A stretch of DNA of 50,515 nt, taken from a virus. The DNA lies in IMG/VR virus record IMGVR_UViG_3300010885_035038, positions 1 to 50,515 of that record; one strand, written 5' to 3'. This document shows positions 20,965-29,190 of the stretch, one piece after another (the stretch's first letter is position 1; each line of letters starts with the position of its first letter). The position numbers and the translations under genes are program-made. The notes under the pieces were generated by a model that was given only the letters and a program-made list of their open reading frames with translations, searched no databases and was not told the DNA's origin.

Positions 20965-21504
20965 TTATCTCCAGCTTGGACGCATATTAGCAAGTTGTGA
21001 AACTCTTTTTTCATTCATAGCATAAGGGGAGTCGCTACGAACATTAGGGCCAGCTTTACCATCATTAGGTAAATGGGGTGCTGGAACCAACTTCTGATTC
21101 TCAACGTGACGCAAAGATTGCCAAACCTGACCATTATATTGGGCTTTCATTTGACGTTGAATGCCCCGCTCTGGGCTTAACTCAGTGGGGTAATAATAAT
21201 CACTAGGGTCAATACGCTCACCACGGTGAACACCACGCTGGTAGCCACGTTGACCAAGACGCTGCTTTAAACTATTCAGAACAGTATCTGACGTGCTTGA
21301 AGGCCGTCCACGGTCATCACGACGTGAACGAATCGTGCCTAGGTACCCATCAGGATATTCTGCAGAAGGTACACGGCCTACACCAAGGCGCAAAAAATCA
21401 AGGTCACCACGAGCTACAGGCTGACCGCCACCACCAAAAGTAGTATTAGTGCCGTATAAACCATTGGCGCCTAAATTTTGCACATTCTGATGAGCTTGAG
21501 GCAT
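20965..21504 (-). CDS. Arginine-rich phage protein, 179 aa
   Basis: Gly/Arg/Tyr-rich composition (LRLGVGRVPSAEYPDGYLGT and GQRGYQRGVHRGERIDPSDY) suggests a disordered, nucleic-acid- or virion-binding protein. No motif. Confidence 0.5.
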   Translation of the reverse strand: MPQAHQNVQNLGANGLYGTNTTFGGGGQPVARGDLDFLRLGVGRVPSAEYPDGYLGTIRSRRDDRGRPSSTSDTVLNSLKQRLGQRGYQRGVHRGERIDPSDYYYPTELSPERGIQRQMKAQYNGQVWQSLRHVENQKLVPAPHLPNDGKAGPNVRSDSPYAMNEKRVSQLANMRPSWR

Positions 21505-21524
21505 ACCCCTATTTTACGGCTAAT

Positions 21525-22541
21525 TTAACGAATAGTTGACCTAAACTCCGTACCAGAATACACACCCCAACCATCCATGATGTGTACGTTCTCAATAGTA
21601 AACTCGCCAGTGTCTTTATACCAAATAACACCAATACCCTGTTGCCAGTTCTCGTACTGTTTTACTGGGTGTAGGTTTAGCATCGTTCCGCCCTTGTAAG
21701 AAGGTACTGCGCCATCAATACGGCAAAGGCACCCTGGACTGTAAGCACCATTCTGTACCGCTCCGCCACTAGTGTCGTGGGTCTTGTACAACAACTCCAT
21801 GCGATGTGAGTGCCCATAGATTGTGGATTCGTGGTGATTAGCACTAATATGTTTCATAGCGGTGGAGCCATTACTAGCCGCTGCTGAACCATGACGAGCC
21901 ACCAGACGATGATTTATGTAGTACTTGTCTGCTGGATAACCTGATACATGCGTTACGTTACCAATGCTTTTAAGGTTAAGTAGATGTGGAATACCAATGA
22001 TTGGGTCTGGCGCTCCTACTTGTCGTACTTCTGACAAATTCTTAGCCATAGCCGTAATGTACCGAGTAGGTCGGCAGTCGTGATTTCCATCAATATAGAC
22101 AATTTCAGCATGTGGAGCAAATGCCCGCTGGCTAGCAATATAGTCATGCGCAGCTTTAAGGGATAAGTTTACGGTGCCCTCAAATGTAGGTTCTGTAGCG
22201 TACTTGCCAAACATAGGCAAATCAAGGGTATCACCTAGATTAATAACTTTATCAATGCCATATTCTTCTTCTAAAGCGGCAATAACCTGCATGGCCACAT
22301 TAATAGCGTGTACATCATGGAATGGGTCTAAAGTCCCATCTTCATATTTACGAAAACCAATTTGTGTATCAGGAAGGGCTACTGCAAGTTTCCAATCGTT
22401 CTTTTTCTTATTTTTTACTTTGGCCTTTGACAACTTTGGCAACTCAGCAGCTTTAGCTTGAATAAGGGATGTGGATGTATCTACCTGTGGGTCTGCTAGT
22501 GCTTCAAATAAAATGTCTAATAAATTTATGCTTTTGGACAT
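21525..22541 (-). CDS. Calcineurin-like metallophosphoesterase, 338 aa
   Basis: The family motifs are present in order: LPDTQIG near residue 55, NLGDTLDLP, DGNHDCRPTRY, and GHSHRME near the C-terminus. The catalytic Asp, Asn and His ligands for two metals are there. Phage members are thought to act on nucleotides or nucleic-acid ends. ATG 22541 after TGAGGGGTACTTGTAC is preferred over the TTG two codons earlier. Confidence 0.85.
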   Translation of the reverse strand: MSKSINLLDILFEALADPQVDTSTSLIQAKAAELPKLSKAKVKNKKKNDWKLAVALPDTQIGFRKYEDGTLDPFHDVHAINVAMQVIAALEEEYGIDKVINLGDTLDLPMFGKYATEPTFEGTVNLSLKAAHDYIASQRAFAPHAEIVYIDGNHDCRPTRYITAMAKNLSEVRQVGAPDPIIGIPHLLNLKSIGNVTHVSGYPADKYYINHRLVARHGSAAASNGSTAMKHISANHHESTIYGHSHRMELLYKTHDTSGGAVQNGAYSPGCLCRIDGAVPSYKGGTMLNLHPVKQYENWQQGIGVIWYKDTGEFTIENVHIMDGWGVYSGTEFRSTIR

Positions 22542-22765
22542 GTACAAGTACCCCTCATGTGGGTCTTAAATGTTGTCAGTTGAAAAGTAAGTTTGTATGG
22601 CTGTAAATCCATATATAACCCAGACACATTAAGGTTTGACTTACTCTGTAGCTTTTCAAACACTTCATTGGTTTGCTTATCTTGCTCTGCTAACCACTTA
22701 CCAACCAAACACTTTGTCCGCTGTGGCTTTCCTTCTAAATGCTCTTGCAAAATATCAGCAATCAT
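22526..22765 (-). CDS. Small HTH-like protein, 79 aa
   Basis: The layout CLVGKWLAEQDKQ, then SGLYMDLQ, then TFKTHMRGTCTC resembles small actinophage DNA-binding proteins in which a helix-turn-helix ends in a basic helix and a CxC tail. Overlaps the phosphoesterase by 16 bp. Confidence 0.55.
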   Translation of the reverse strand: MIADILQEHLEGKPQRTKCLVGKWLAEQDKQTNEVFEKLQSKSNLNVSGLYMDLQPYKLTFQLTTFKTHMRGTCTCPKA

Positions 22766-22825
22766 TTTTTTCTCCTAGATAGTAGCCAATTAGTTTAGAT
22801 TAGCACATTATGTGGCGGAGAAACG

Positions 22826-22856
22826 ACAAAACCCCGCCTAAGAATAGACGGGGATT
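22826..22856 (-). terminator. Rho-independent terminator
   Basis: On the minus strand CCCCGTCTA pairs with TAGGCGGGG (one G:U), followed by TTTTGTCGTTT. It ends the transcript of the 22870-23202 gene. Confidence 0.8.
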
Positions 22857-22869
22857 TGGCTAACTAATG

Positions 22870-23202
22870 TTAGTTGTGGTCTGAAGCACCCATATAAAAA
22901 TTAGGCGCACTGCGATTAATGGCAGAAGCAAAAATACGACCATTTGCTAGAGTAGCGGCTGCTGTGGGCTCAACGTGAGCTTCAAAACCTACAGAAACTC
23001 CGTAGGCAGCTCCATTACGTTCACGGGGAGCATATGTGCGAATACCATAAGGCTGAAAAGCTGGGTCATTTGCTTTAGCATTCATACGAGCGGCAAGCTT
23101 AGTGTAATGAGAAGGCTCAGCAGATGCGTTAACTGCGTTAGCGCTATCTGGAAAAGCACTACCAGGAACTGGAGCCAAAGGGCTAGGGTTAACTGACGAC
23201 AT
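22870..23202 (-). CDS. Phage protein of unknown function, 110 aa
   Basis: A Pro/Ala-rich N-terminus (SSVNPSPLAPVPGSAFPDSA) is followed by an Ala-rich helix and a beta-like GAAYGVSVGFEAHVEPT. It looks like a small structural or decoration protein, followed by its own terminator. Ribosome-binding site TGAGGTTTTATT. Confidence 0.55.
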   Translation of the reverse strand: MSSVNPSPLAPVPGSAFPDSANAVNASAEPSHYTKLAARMNAKANDPAFQPYGIRTYAPRERNGAAYGVSVGFEAHVEPTAAATLANGRIFASAINRSAPNFYMGASDHN

Positions 23203-23262
23203 AATAAAACCTCATTAATAGATAGGTACCTTAGTAAAGTCTAAATGAAAACAAAAAATAAA

Positions 23263-23541
23263 TCAGTCTGAAACAATGGTAAATACGATGGCTGAAATGT
23301 CACCATCGTGGCTTTCAATGGTGGTAAAACCTGGAATACACTTCAAATCTAGCCCTCTTGGCGCCGTGTATCCTCTAGCAATTGCAATAGCTTTTACTGC
23401 CTGATTTACGGCACCTGCACCAATAGCGCGAAGCTTGCAGCTATGGTTTTCATAAATACTATGCGCGATAGCAGACGCTACAGATTGTGGGTTAGACCCA
23501 GCACTTACTTTAAGTACTTGGTCTTCTGGTATTTCGGACAT
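23263..23541 (-). CDS. SpoVS-family protein, 92 aa
   Basis: LKVSAGSNPQSVASAIAHSI and the GAGAVNQAVKAIAIARGY segment match the Stage V sporulation protein S family, small Alba-like proteins. In sporulating Bacillus, SpoVS affects sporulation and cell division; the phage role is unknown but nucleic-acid binding is likely. Length agrees with the family (about 86 aa). A GAGG ribosome-binding site precedes the ATG. Confidence 0.85.
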   Translation of the reverse strand: MSEIPEDQVLKVSAGSNPQSVASAIAHSIYENHSCKLRAIGAGAVNQAVKAIAIARGYTAPRGLDLKCIPGFTTIESHDGDISAIVFTIVSD

Positions 23542-23595
23542 ATTTTATACCTCATAGTGATAGAACGGTTAATCTAAGTATGAAGCAAAAATTGC

Positions 23596-24147
23596 CTATT
23601 TTCTTGGAGAAGTCAACTTATCGTACACTTCTTTTTCGTACTCAAAATCATGTTTATTTCGCACAATTCTAGCTAGACTATAAGAATCAGCAGCGTTATC
23701 GTCAGTAAATTCAACGCCCCACTTTTTGTACACTTGAAGTAAAATTTGATTCTTGTCCACACGCCCTTTATTAGTTACATATTTTTTAAGACTAGTTGGT
23801 GGAACAACTAAAGGGAAAGCGGCTTCATCTGTTTGAAAGCGATATTTATCAAACAGCGCAAGCCTAATCATTCCACCCAATTCACCAGCCATATTAGCCA
23901 TCTGGCTTCCAAACGCATAGCCTTCAATAGCAACGGTTTCAACATGGAAAGTATCCAAAAAGCCGAGCATAAAAGCCCTAGCTTTATAAAGCCTTTCAAC
24001 ACCCGTTCCATCAAGTTTCTTCACCTCTGTGTAGTAGTTATCTTTAGAGTCGATAGCAGTAATAGCAAAGCCTGAATAAGATTGGTCTATACCAATAGCT
24101 ACTGCGCCTTGAAGATTTGTTGAACCCCAAATTTTTGGATTAGACAT
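23596..24147 (-). CDS. RuvC-like Holliday junction resolvase, 183 aa
   Basis: RNase-H-fold endonuclease that cuts four-way DNA junctions made during recombination or replication. The acidic residues are in place: GIDQSYSGFAIT (first Asp at about 21), VAIEGYAFGSQ, and DDNAADSYSLARI at the C-terminal end. It may resolve concatemers before packaging. The start at 24147 removes 31 residues that would overlap the upstream gene; an 8-bp overlap remains. Confidence 0.8.
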   Translation of the reverse strand: MSNPKIWGSTNLQGAVAIGIDQSYSGFAITAIDSKDNYYTEVKKLDGTGVERLYKARAFMLGFLDTFHVETVAIEGYAFGSQMANMAGELGGMIRLALFDKYRFQTDEAAFPLVVPPTSLKKYVTNKGRVDKNQILLQVYKKWGVEFTDDNAADSYSLARIVRNKHDFEYEKEVYDKLTSPRK

Positions 24148-24373
24148 TTCCCAATCCAACTCTTTGTAAGGAAGCACAAGGATAAACCTGAGACTGTTCA
24201 ACCCCATCAATAATCTCTTTGCAAAATCCACAGTTGCCATTTACATTCGGGTGACGTTCTAAGTGCCTACGTTGAATCTCCAAATAAGTTGGAAGCTGTG
24301 CTTTTTTCTTACGAGATTGTGAACCATACTGAGCCAACAATTCTTCTCGTTTTTTAGCAGTATCTCTACTCAT
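24140..24373 (-). CDS. Small zinc-finger protein, 77 aa
   Basis: A basic helical N-terminus (MSRDTAKKREELLAQYGSQS) is followed by GNCGFCKEIIDG and a later PCASL. The ATG at 24373 overlaps the stop of the microprotein upstream (ATGAGTAG), so it is probably translated by coupling. HNH-like spacing is not complete. Confidence 0.6.
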   Translation of the reverse strand: MSRDTAKKREELLAQYGSQSRKKKAQLPTYLEIQRRHLERHPNVNGNCGFCKEIIDGVEQSQVYPCASLQRVGLGNV

Positions 24374-24470
24374 TGTCTTCTGCAACCTCTGCGTAACATT
24401 CCCAACAATTAATAATAGCGGCTCGGCCACCATGTCTACGGCAATTAGAAAACTCTATATCATCATTCAT
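24366..24470 (-). CDS. Zinc-binding microprotein, 34 aa
   Basis: This 34-residue gene starts in an ATGA overlap with the upstream gene's stop and ends overlapping the next start. C10, H13, C22 and C25 (CRRH ... CWEC) form a minimal zinc site. Dual coupling and the intact motif support it as real. Confidence 0.65.
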   Translation of the reverse strand: MNDDIEFSNCRRHGGRAAIINCWECYAEVAEDNE

Positions 24471-24709
24471 TTTTTTCCCCACTTCTCTAATACCGTAATG
24501 CTTTTTAGTACTTGTGCAAGATAAAGGTCTAGGTCAAATACACGAACACCATCAGTAAAGTGCAAGTAAGTTTGTTCGCCCTCTTTGTTAGTAGGAACAT
24601 GCATGTACCTACCCTCCATAGCACCTTTAGCATCTTCTTGGAATTCAAGGCGAATCAAATCGCCATTGGTCAAATCTTTAAAGGTGTTGGCTAGTTCTTC
24701 TATGGTCAT
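24467..24709 (-). CDS. Phage protein of unknown function, 80 aa
   Basis: An acidic N-terminal helix (TIEELANTFKDLTNGDLIRL) is followed by a beta-like core and a C-terminal helix (LAQVLKSITVLEKWGKK). A small alpha/beta protein with no known family. Confidence 0.6.
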   Translation of the reverse strand: MTIEELANTFKDLTNGDLIRLEFQEDAKGAMEGRYMHVPTNKEGEQTYLHFTDGVRVFDLDLYLAQVLKSITVLEKWGKK

Positions 24710-24722
24710 TACTGCTCACCGT

Positions 24723-25208
24723 CTAACTAAAGTCATGCGTGAAATCGCATCTTGTACACTGTTGACCAAATGTTCCATAGGTTTTCCAATCATGCACTTC
24801 ACACTTTCTTTTATTTTCCTGCTCACCGTCTAACGCTTTGATAGTTGGGCATGGATAATCGCTTAAACAATCAGCGCACATTGTCCAGTCTTCAATGTAT
24901 TCCCCACAACAATCTGGGTCACCACATACGCTGTCGTTGGCATCTATTTCTTTATGCAACGCACGTACACGAACAATCATGGAGTTGAGGTTATCGACTT
25001 CATCCGATAGTGTGCGAACAAATGCTGCGGGGTATCCAGTTATCTCACCTGAACCAATGTTAATAGTTTGCCCATCCAAATTAGTTGATGCTTTTGCCTC
25101 AGCGTACAACAGTGCTTCCGACTCGTACAAACCAGCCTCTTCAGCAATGCGTATCATGTCGGATAAAGCTTCCCTACGAATACTAGCTTGGTTACTGTAG
25201 TCGCACAT
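24723..25208 (-). CDS. Zinc-finger protein, 161 aa
   Basis: An N-terminal helical half precedes a cysteine-rich half: CGDPDCCGEYIEDWTMCADC, CPTIK, then CEVHDW and CTRCDF at the C-terminus. It probably binds two or more zinc ions. It sits among the recombination genes. Start overlaps the upstream stop (TGATG). Confidence 0.6.
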   Translation of the reverse strand: MCDYSNQASIRREALSDMIRIAEEAGLYESEALLYAEAKASTNLDGQTINIGSGEITGYPAAFVRTLSDEVDNLNSMIVRVRALHKEIDANDSVCGDPDCCGEYIEDWTMCADCLSDYPCPTIKALDGEQENKRKCEVHDWKTYGTFGQQCTRCDFTHDFS

Positions 25209-25699
25209 CAGGTTGTAAACTTACTAACCCTGGAGCTAAACCCGCTAGAAGTACGGCGGGTTAGTTCACGACTAATAAACGCGCAATCACGCTCAATGTT
25301 AATATGAAGCATCTCCATACCCTTACGATAATTATGCTGAACTTCATACTTATATTCAGCTTCTTGCACTGTATCCTCCACAGCCACCAAAGCTTTAATA
25401 GCAGCAACCGTCATTTTAGGTTGAGTATGCTTAGCAGTAAACTCTGCCTCAATAAAATCTAATTTTTTCTTTGCAGCAGATTCATCCATAGCAGCAACAG
25501 TAACTTGAGCAAGAATAAAAGATAAATAAGCATTATATTCTTGCCACAATCTCATCACACCTAAATCATCAAGGTCAGTAATATCAAAAGGCATATCTGG
25601 AATAACACCTTCAAACTCTGTTTCAACCCCAAACCCTTGACTACGCATAGTATCTAACGCCAAGTTAGCACTGTCCCCCAAACGCATATTAATTGTCAC
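25208..25699 (-). CDS. Helical protein adjacent to Cas4-like nuclease, 163 aa
   Basis: A predicted all-helical protein (YNAYLSFILAQVTVAAMDES and ALVAVEDTVQEAEYKYEV). I take GTG 25699 because GAGG lies 6 bp upstream; ATG 25687 is an alternative. It overlaps the nuclease by 11 bp, so it may be a partner of that enzyme, for example a recombination accessory, but no motif proves it. Confidence 0.55.
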   Translation of the reverse strand: MTINMRLGDSANLALDTMRSQGFGVETEFEGVIPDMPFDITDLDDLGVMRLWQEYNAYLSFILAQVTVAAMDESAAKKKLDFIEAEFTAKHTQPKMTVAAIKALVAVEDTVQEAEYKYEVQHNYRKGMEMLHINIERDCAFISRELTRRTSSGFSSRVSKFTT

Positions 25700-26555
25700 T
25701 GTACACCTCGCACTTCTTGCACATAGTGCCATTGTTAACATTACAAGCGGGTGGGGTGTTGTTCTTTACGGCCTCAACAATAGATGAAGCAGCGTCAAAC
25801 AATTCAGTAACACCAAAGTCAGACTTACTAACTACAATCTCTTTACGCCTTTGGTCAACCTTAGACTCATAAATAAAGACAGCCTCTTTAGGGTGATTTT
25901 TTGGGTCCATAAGTTCAAGTAGCTTCATGTAGACCTGGGCCTGCATGAGATGCCCATAGAATGGGGCGTTTAATGTAGACCAATACTTTTTAAAATCGTT
26001 ACCCGAATCAATCCAACCCGATGGGTCTTCCCAACGAACAGTACCCTCGCCAACAGATTTAATTTCAAGCAGTAAATCTTCACCAAGACCCTTAAGCCAA
26101 CCATCAGCATGGCCAGAAATCATATGCTCTTGGCTGAATACAGGAACTTCTTCATACACCATATGCTGTGCGCAAGTATCTGGAAGTTCAGACGACAAAG
26201 CATAGGTAGAGTCTCCGCAATGGTCACAGTACCATTTACCGTAAAGCTTGCCCATACCTCGGAACCAGTTCTGCCAGCGAGCATGGATACGATGACCTTC
26301 CTCAAACACAATAGCCAAGTCAAGGCTGATAGGACGAGGAGCAGGCTCTTCACCCTTAAGCAAGTAGTACTGTGCACGATGGCACCAGTCAGGCTTAATC
26401 ATCTCTGATGGATGAATGATTGTAGTAGAACGGCTTCTATCTACAGGTAGCCCTAAGTAATAACGCTCTACTGAACCTAATACACGCGTAGGTTTCTTAC
26501 CTGCGTCAACTAGCTTCTTAAGTGTTCCACTTAGTTTTTGGGTTTTCTGGGTCAT
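25689..26555 (-). CDS. Cas4-like PD-(D/E)XK exonuclease, 288 aa
   Basis: A metal-dependent nuclease: EMIKPDWCHR holds the N-terminal cysteine, SGHADGW (D151) and LLLEIKSV (E164, K166) are the active-site motifs, and CNVNNGTMCKKC near the C-terminus completes a probable four-cysteine iron-sulfur site. Such phage Cas4-like enzymes resect DNA ends for recombination. The start at 26555 follows AAGGAGCACCCAC. It is followed by the helical protein and preceded by a zinc protein and WhiB. Confidence 0.8.
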   Translation of the reverse strand: MTQKTQKLSGTLKKLVDAGKKPTRVLGSVERYYLGLPVDRSRSTTIIHPSEMIKPDWCHRAQYYLLKGEEPAPRPISLDLAIVFEEGHRIHARWQNWFRGMGKLYGKWYCDHCGDSTYALSSELPDTCAQHMVYEEVPVFSQEHMISGHADGWLKGLGEDLLLEIKSVGEGTVRWEDPSGWIDSGNDFKKYWSTLNAPFYGHLMQAQVYMKLLELMDPKNHPKEAVFIYESKVDQRRKEIVVSKSDFGVTELFDAASSIVEAVKNNTPPACNVNNGTMCKKCEVYSDN

Positions 26556-26829
26556 GTGGGTGCTCCTTCTTTTTGTTGTATTCGTTCCAACCATATTGTC
26601 CAGAATGTTTTTTACAAGTGTAAAATTCATAGTCTAATAAGGCTCTATCGCATACCTTACACGACCTCTTAGAGTTAGGCAACTTAGATACCGTTACCTT
26701 TGCTCCACTAGTTGTAGTAGTGACAGAAGGAGATGGTGAATACACAGCTACTTCACATCTATGAGTAGATGTACGCCACCAAGTTTTGCAATCTGGACAT
26801 TTAAAAGGAGTATAATCAATGTCGCTCAT
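26518..26829 (-). CDS. Zinc-binding protein, 103 aa
   Basis: FKCPDCKTWWRTSTHRC and CKVCDRALLDYEFYTCKKH give several metal ligands in two groups. The middle is Ser/Thr-rich and probably disordered. The ATG at 26829 lies in an ATGA overlap with the WhiB stop. No known function. Confidence 0.6.
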   Translation of the reverse strand: MSDIDYTPFKCPDCKTWWRTSTHRCEVAVYSPSPSVTTTTSGAKVTVSKLPNSKRSCKVCDRALLDYEFYTCKKHSGQYGWNEYNKKKEHPHDPENPKTKWNT

Positions 26830-27140
26830 TTGTTGTCTCTTTCTACCCATTCTTTAAGGGTCATACCATTTAATTTAGCTTTACGGTGTAAAGCATTTCT
26901 TTCTCTACGACTAAGCCCACCCCAGATGCCGTATTCCTCATCATTATTGTGTGCATATAACAAACAGTATACCCTAACTTGGCATGGAGGTTTGCCGTCT
27001 TTGCCCAAACAAACTGCCTTAGATTGGGTAGCAATTTCTGTATATAGGTCTTTATCTCTAGGGGGAAACCACAATTCTGTGTCCATACCCTTACACTTAG
27101 CGGATGACCGCCAATTTTCTACATCTAATGGTTCTCGCAA
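26826..27140 (-). CDS. WhiB-family iron-sulfur regulator, 104 aa
   Basis: WhiB proteins hold a [4Fe-4S] cluster and regulate transcription through the primary sigma factor; they are confined to actinobacteria and their phages. Four cysteines (about 16, 44, 53, 59) and the GIWGGLSRRER turn motif are present. The second and third cysteines are 9 residues apart (CLGKDGKPPC) instead of the usual CxxC, a six-residue insertion. The TTG at 27140 has AGGAG at 5 bp; a GTG two codons earlier lacks spacing. Confidence 0.85.
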   Translation of the reverse strand: MREPLDVENWRSSAKCKGMDTELWFPPRDKDLYTEIATQSKAVCLGKDGKPPCQVRVYCLLYAHNNDEEYGIWGGLSRRERNALHRKAKLNGMTLKEWVERDNK

Positions 27141-27457
27141 GAGCACTCCTGAAGCTTTTGGCGAAGCTCCAGGAAATCATCTTCAGTAAGCATTACATAA
27201 TTTTCATTATTAACATGAAAACCAAGCACAGGCATCCTGCCGTCAAGGATTGCTTCCTTAACAATTTTTTCCAGGACCTCCGCTTTAACGGATACCTGTT
27301 TTTTGCCTGTCCACTTATGCTCTATAAGTAGGTCATCAGAACGAACGTCACCTTTACGGCTCCAAAAAGCACCAGAGGCAGCAATAGCGCCGCCCCCAAC
27401 TGCTTTAGCAAGTCTGTTCTCATGCTTCTTTGATTGAATCTGACCTTCAGACCGCAT
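27125..27457 (-). CDS. PD-(D/E)XK endonuclease / resolvase-like protein, 110 aa
   Basis: GDVRSDDLLIEHKWTGKK holds the Asp and ExK residues of a PD-(D/E)XK nuclease and is preceded by a basic KHENRLAKAVGG helix. It is small, as archaeal-type Holliday junction resolvases and single-domain phage nucleases are. It directly follows recA with an 11-bp overlap, which suggests a joint role in recombination. Confidence 0.7.
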   Translation of the reverse strand: MRSEGQIQSKKHENRLAKAVGGGAIAASGAFWSRKGDVRSDDLLIEHKWTGKKQVSVKAEVLEKIVKEAILDGRMPVLGFHVNNENYVMLTEDDFLELRQKLQECSCENH

Positions 27458-28505
27458 CAATAACCTCAACAACATACTTAGAGCCAACCCGTACTGTTTC
27501 CAATACATCTTTCTCTAAGGTTTCCTTAAGGTCAACCTCTTCTCTAATAGATTTTACCACAGCATCAGCACCTTGCCATTTACGGTCACCATAAGAATAG
27601 TAAGCACCAGCACGGGTAATAATTTTGTTGATAATACCTAAAGCAACAATTTCTTTAGCAAAGTCGTATTCTCCAGCCACAGCATTGTTACAGCTATCAA
27701 AATAAAAATCTACATAAGCAACTTGTTGAGCAGGAGCCGACTTGTTTTTAATGGTACGAATCTTAATAGTCTGACCAACTTTATGCTTTTCTTGACCAGT
27801 TCCCTCTTCAATCCATTCATCACGCTTAACCTCAAGGCGAGTAAAGAACGCATAATTCTTAGCTTCTCCACCTGGAGTAGTGCGCGGGTCACCATACATT
27901 ACACCAATCTTCATACGGAACTGATTAATAACAATGCCAATGAAAGGACGTTCATATTCAACTAGTGAGCGACGAGAAGCATGCCCCATCTTGCGGAAAA
28001 ACTTACCCGTAAGCAAGGCCCCACGACCAACGGTAGCCTCATCCATATTCTTTTCATCTTCTGTAATAGGGACAAGAGCAGGTAAAGAATCAATAACTAC
28101 ACAGTCAACAGTTTTACTTTCTACAAGCTGAAGCACTGATTCGTATGCTTCTTCCATAATATTGGTAGAAATTACATACACGCGAGAAGAATCAACACCA
28201 CACATCTCTGCATACTGTGGTACCCATGTCTCAGCAGCAACCCATACTGTAGTAAAGTCTGGGTCACGTTTTTGATTAGCTGCTACAGTCTTGAGAGCTA
28301 CAGCAGTCTTACCATTAGAGGCTTCACCTACAATTTCATGCCATTGATTTACTGGAAAACCACCGCCAAGAATAACATCAAGCGCAAGAGAACCTGTAGG
28401 AAAACGTTTCATTACATCATCTTTGATGTTTGACCCTAGAACAATCATGTCTGAGCCAAACTTTTTGTTCAAGCTGGCTACTACTTTAGCGAGGTCTGCA
28501 TCCAT
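27447..28505 (-). CDS. recA: RecA-like recombinase, 352 aa
   Basis: Strand-exchange ATPase. Walker A is GEASNGKTAVALKT (about 60-73), Walker B is VDCVVIDSLPAL, and IVINQFRMKIG with GGEAKNYAF matches the L2 region. The length equals bacterial RecA (about 350). The start at 28505 follows GAGGACAACTA and overlaps the upstream stop; the seven residues before it are not needed. A phage recA beside two nucleases points to a recombination-dependent replication or repair module. Confidence 0.9.
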   Translation of the reverse strand: MDADLAKVVASLNKKFGSDMIVLGSNIKDDVMKRFPTGSLALDVILGGGFPVNQWHEIVGEASNGKTAVALKTVAANQKRDPDFTTVWVAAETWVPQYAEMCGVDSSRVYVISTNIMEEAYESVLQLVESKTVDCVVIDSLPALVPITEDEKNMDEATVGRGALLTGKFFRKMGHASRRSLVEYERPFIGIVINQFRMKIGVMYGDPRTTPGGEAKNYAFFTRLEVKRDEWIEEGTGQEKHKVGQTIKIRTIKNKSAPAQQVAYVDFYFDSCNNAVAGEYDFAKEIVALGIINKIITRAGAYYSYGDRKWQGADAVVKSIREEVDLKETLEKDVLETVRVGSKYVVEVIDAV

Positions 28506-28807
28506 TAGTTGTCCTCTACTTCCCACTTAGACCCTGTAGTCTCCATGTTCATAAGCCAAGCAATAATGGACTTACGCATCTTGATTGACCCACGAGCAAA
28601 AGCAGCTTCTGTATCAGCTTTAAATTCTGGGGTATGGTAAAGAAGTTCGTACTTAGTACGGTATTCATCCCGCTCTTCTGTTACTTCGTTAAGACTTACT
28701 TTAGTGTCAAGAAACATTCGTTCAGTACGCTTGAGGTCTTGCCTCATAATCTGTAAATCGAATAGTGCTTCTGCTAGTTGTAGTTTTAATTTTCGTTTAG
28801 TTACCAT
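28505..28807 (-). CDS. Coiled-coil protein, 100 aa
   Basis: A long helical stretch (LQLAEALFDLQIMRQDLKRT and beyond) predicts a coiled coil, with a short hydrophilic end. The start at 28807 follows AGGACACATC and overlaps the upstream stop. Operon position between recA and a zinc protein; role unknown. Confidence 0.6.
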   Translation of the reverse strand: MVTKRKLKLQLAEALFDLQIMRQDLKRTERMFLDTKVSLNEVTEERDEYRTKYELLYHTPEFKADTEAAFARGSIKMRKSIIAWLMNMETTGSKWEVEDN

Positions 28808-29190
28808 CAGATGTGTCCTATAATTCCTTGTGGGTTCCAATTATTTGCAGTAGAAATTTGTTTAGCTGGAGTAGCTGGGCCACCACCAGGCTGTGAAATA
28901 CCTTTACCTACACCTGAGCCAGACTGCACGATAGGGTAGCCACAGTCATAACATTTAGCACGAGCGGCCATACCCGACATACTTCCCTCAGGGACTACAC
29001 CACCATAGTTTCCACTGCCACAACCTGGGCAACGAGAAGCTACAGAGCTATTTGTAGGAACCCTTGGAGCATCTTGTGGCTGTTGGGGATTAAACGGAGG
29101 AGCTGCTGGAACAAGTTGTGTAGGAGGAAGTGATGGTAACTGATTAGGAACATTACCATTTAGTTTACGTGCGTACCAATCAGAACTCAT
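28807..29190 (-). CDS. Zinc-ribbon, proline/glycine-rich protein, 127 aa
   Basis: The disordered N-terminus (NQLPSLPPTQLVPAAPPFNP) leads to CPGCGSGNYGG and CYDCGYPIVQ, one zinc ribbon, then a Gly/Pro-rich tail. It could bridge replication proteins or nucleic acid. No family name. Confidence 0.6.
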   Translation of the reverse strand: MSSDWYARKLNGNVPNQLPSLPPTQLVPAAPPFNPQQPQDAPRVPTNSSVASRCPGCGSGNYGGVVPEGSMSGMAARAKCYDCGYPIVQSGSGVGKGISQPGGGPATPAKQISTANNWNPQGIIGHI

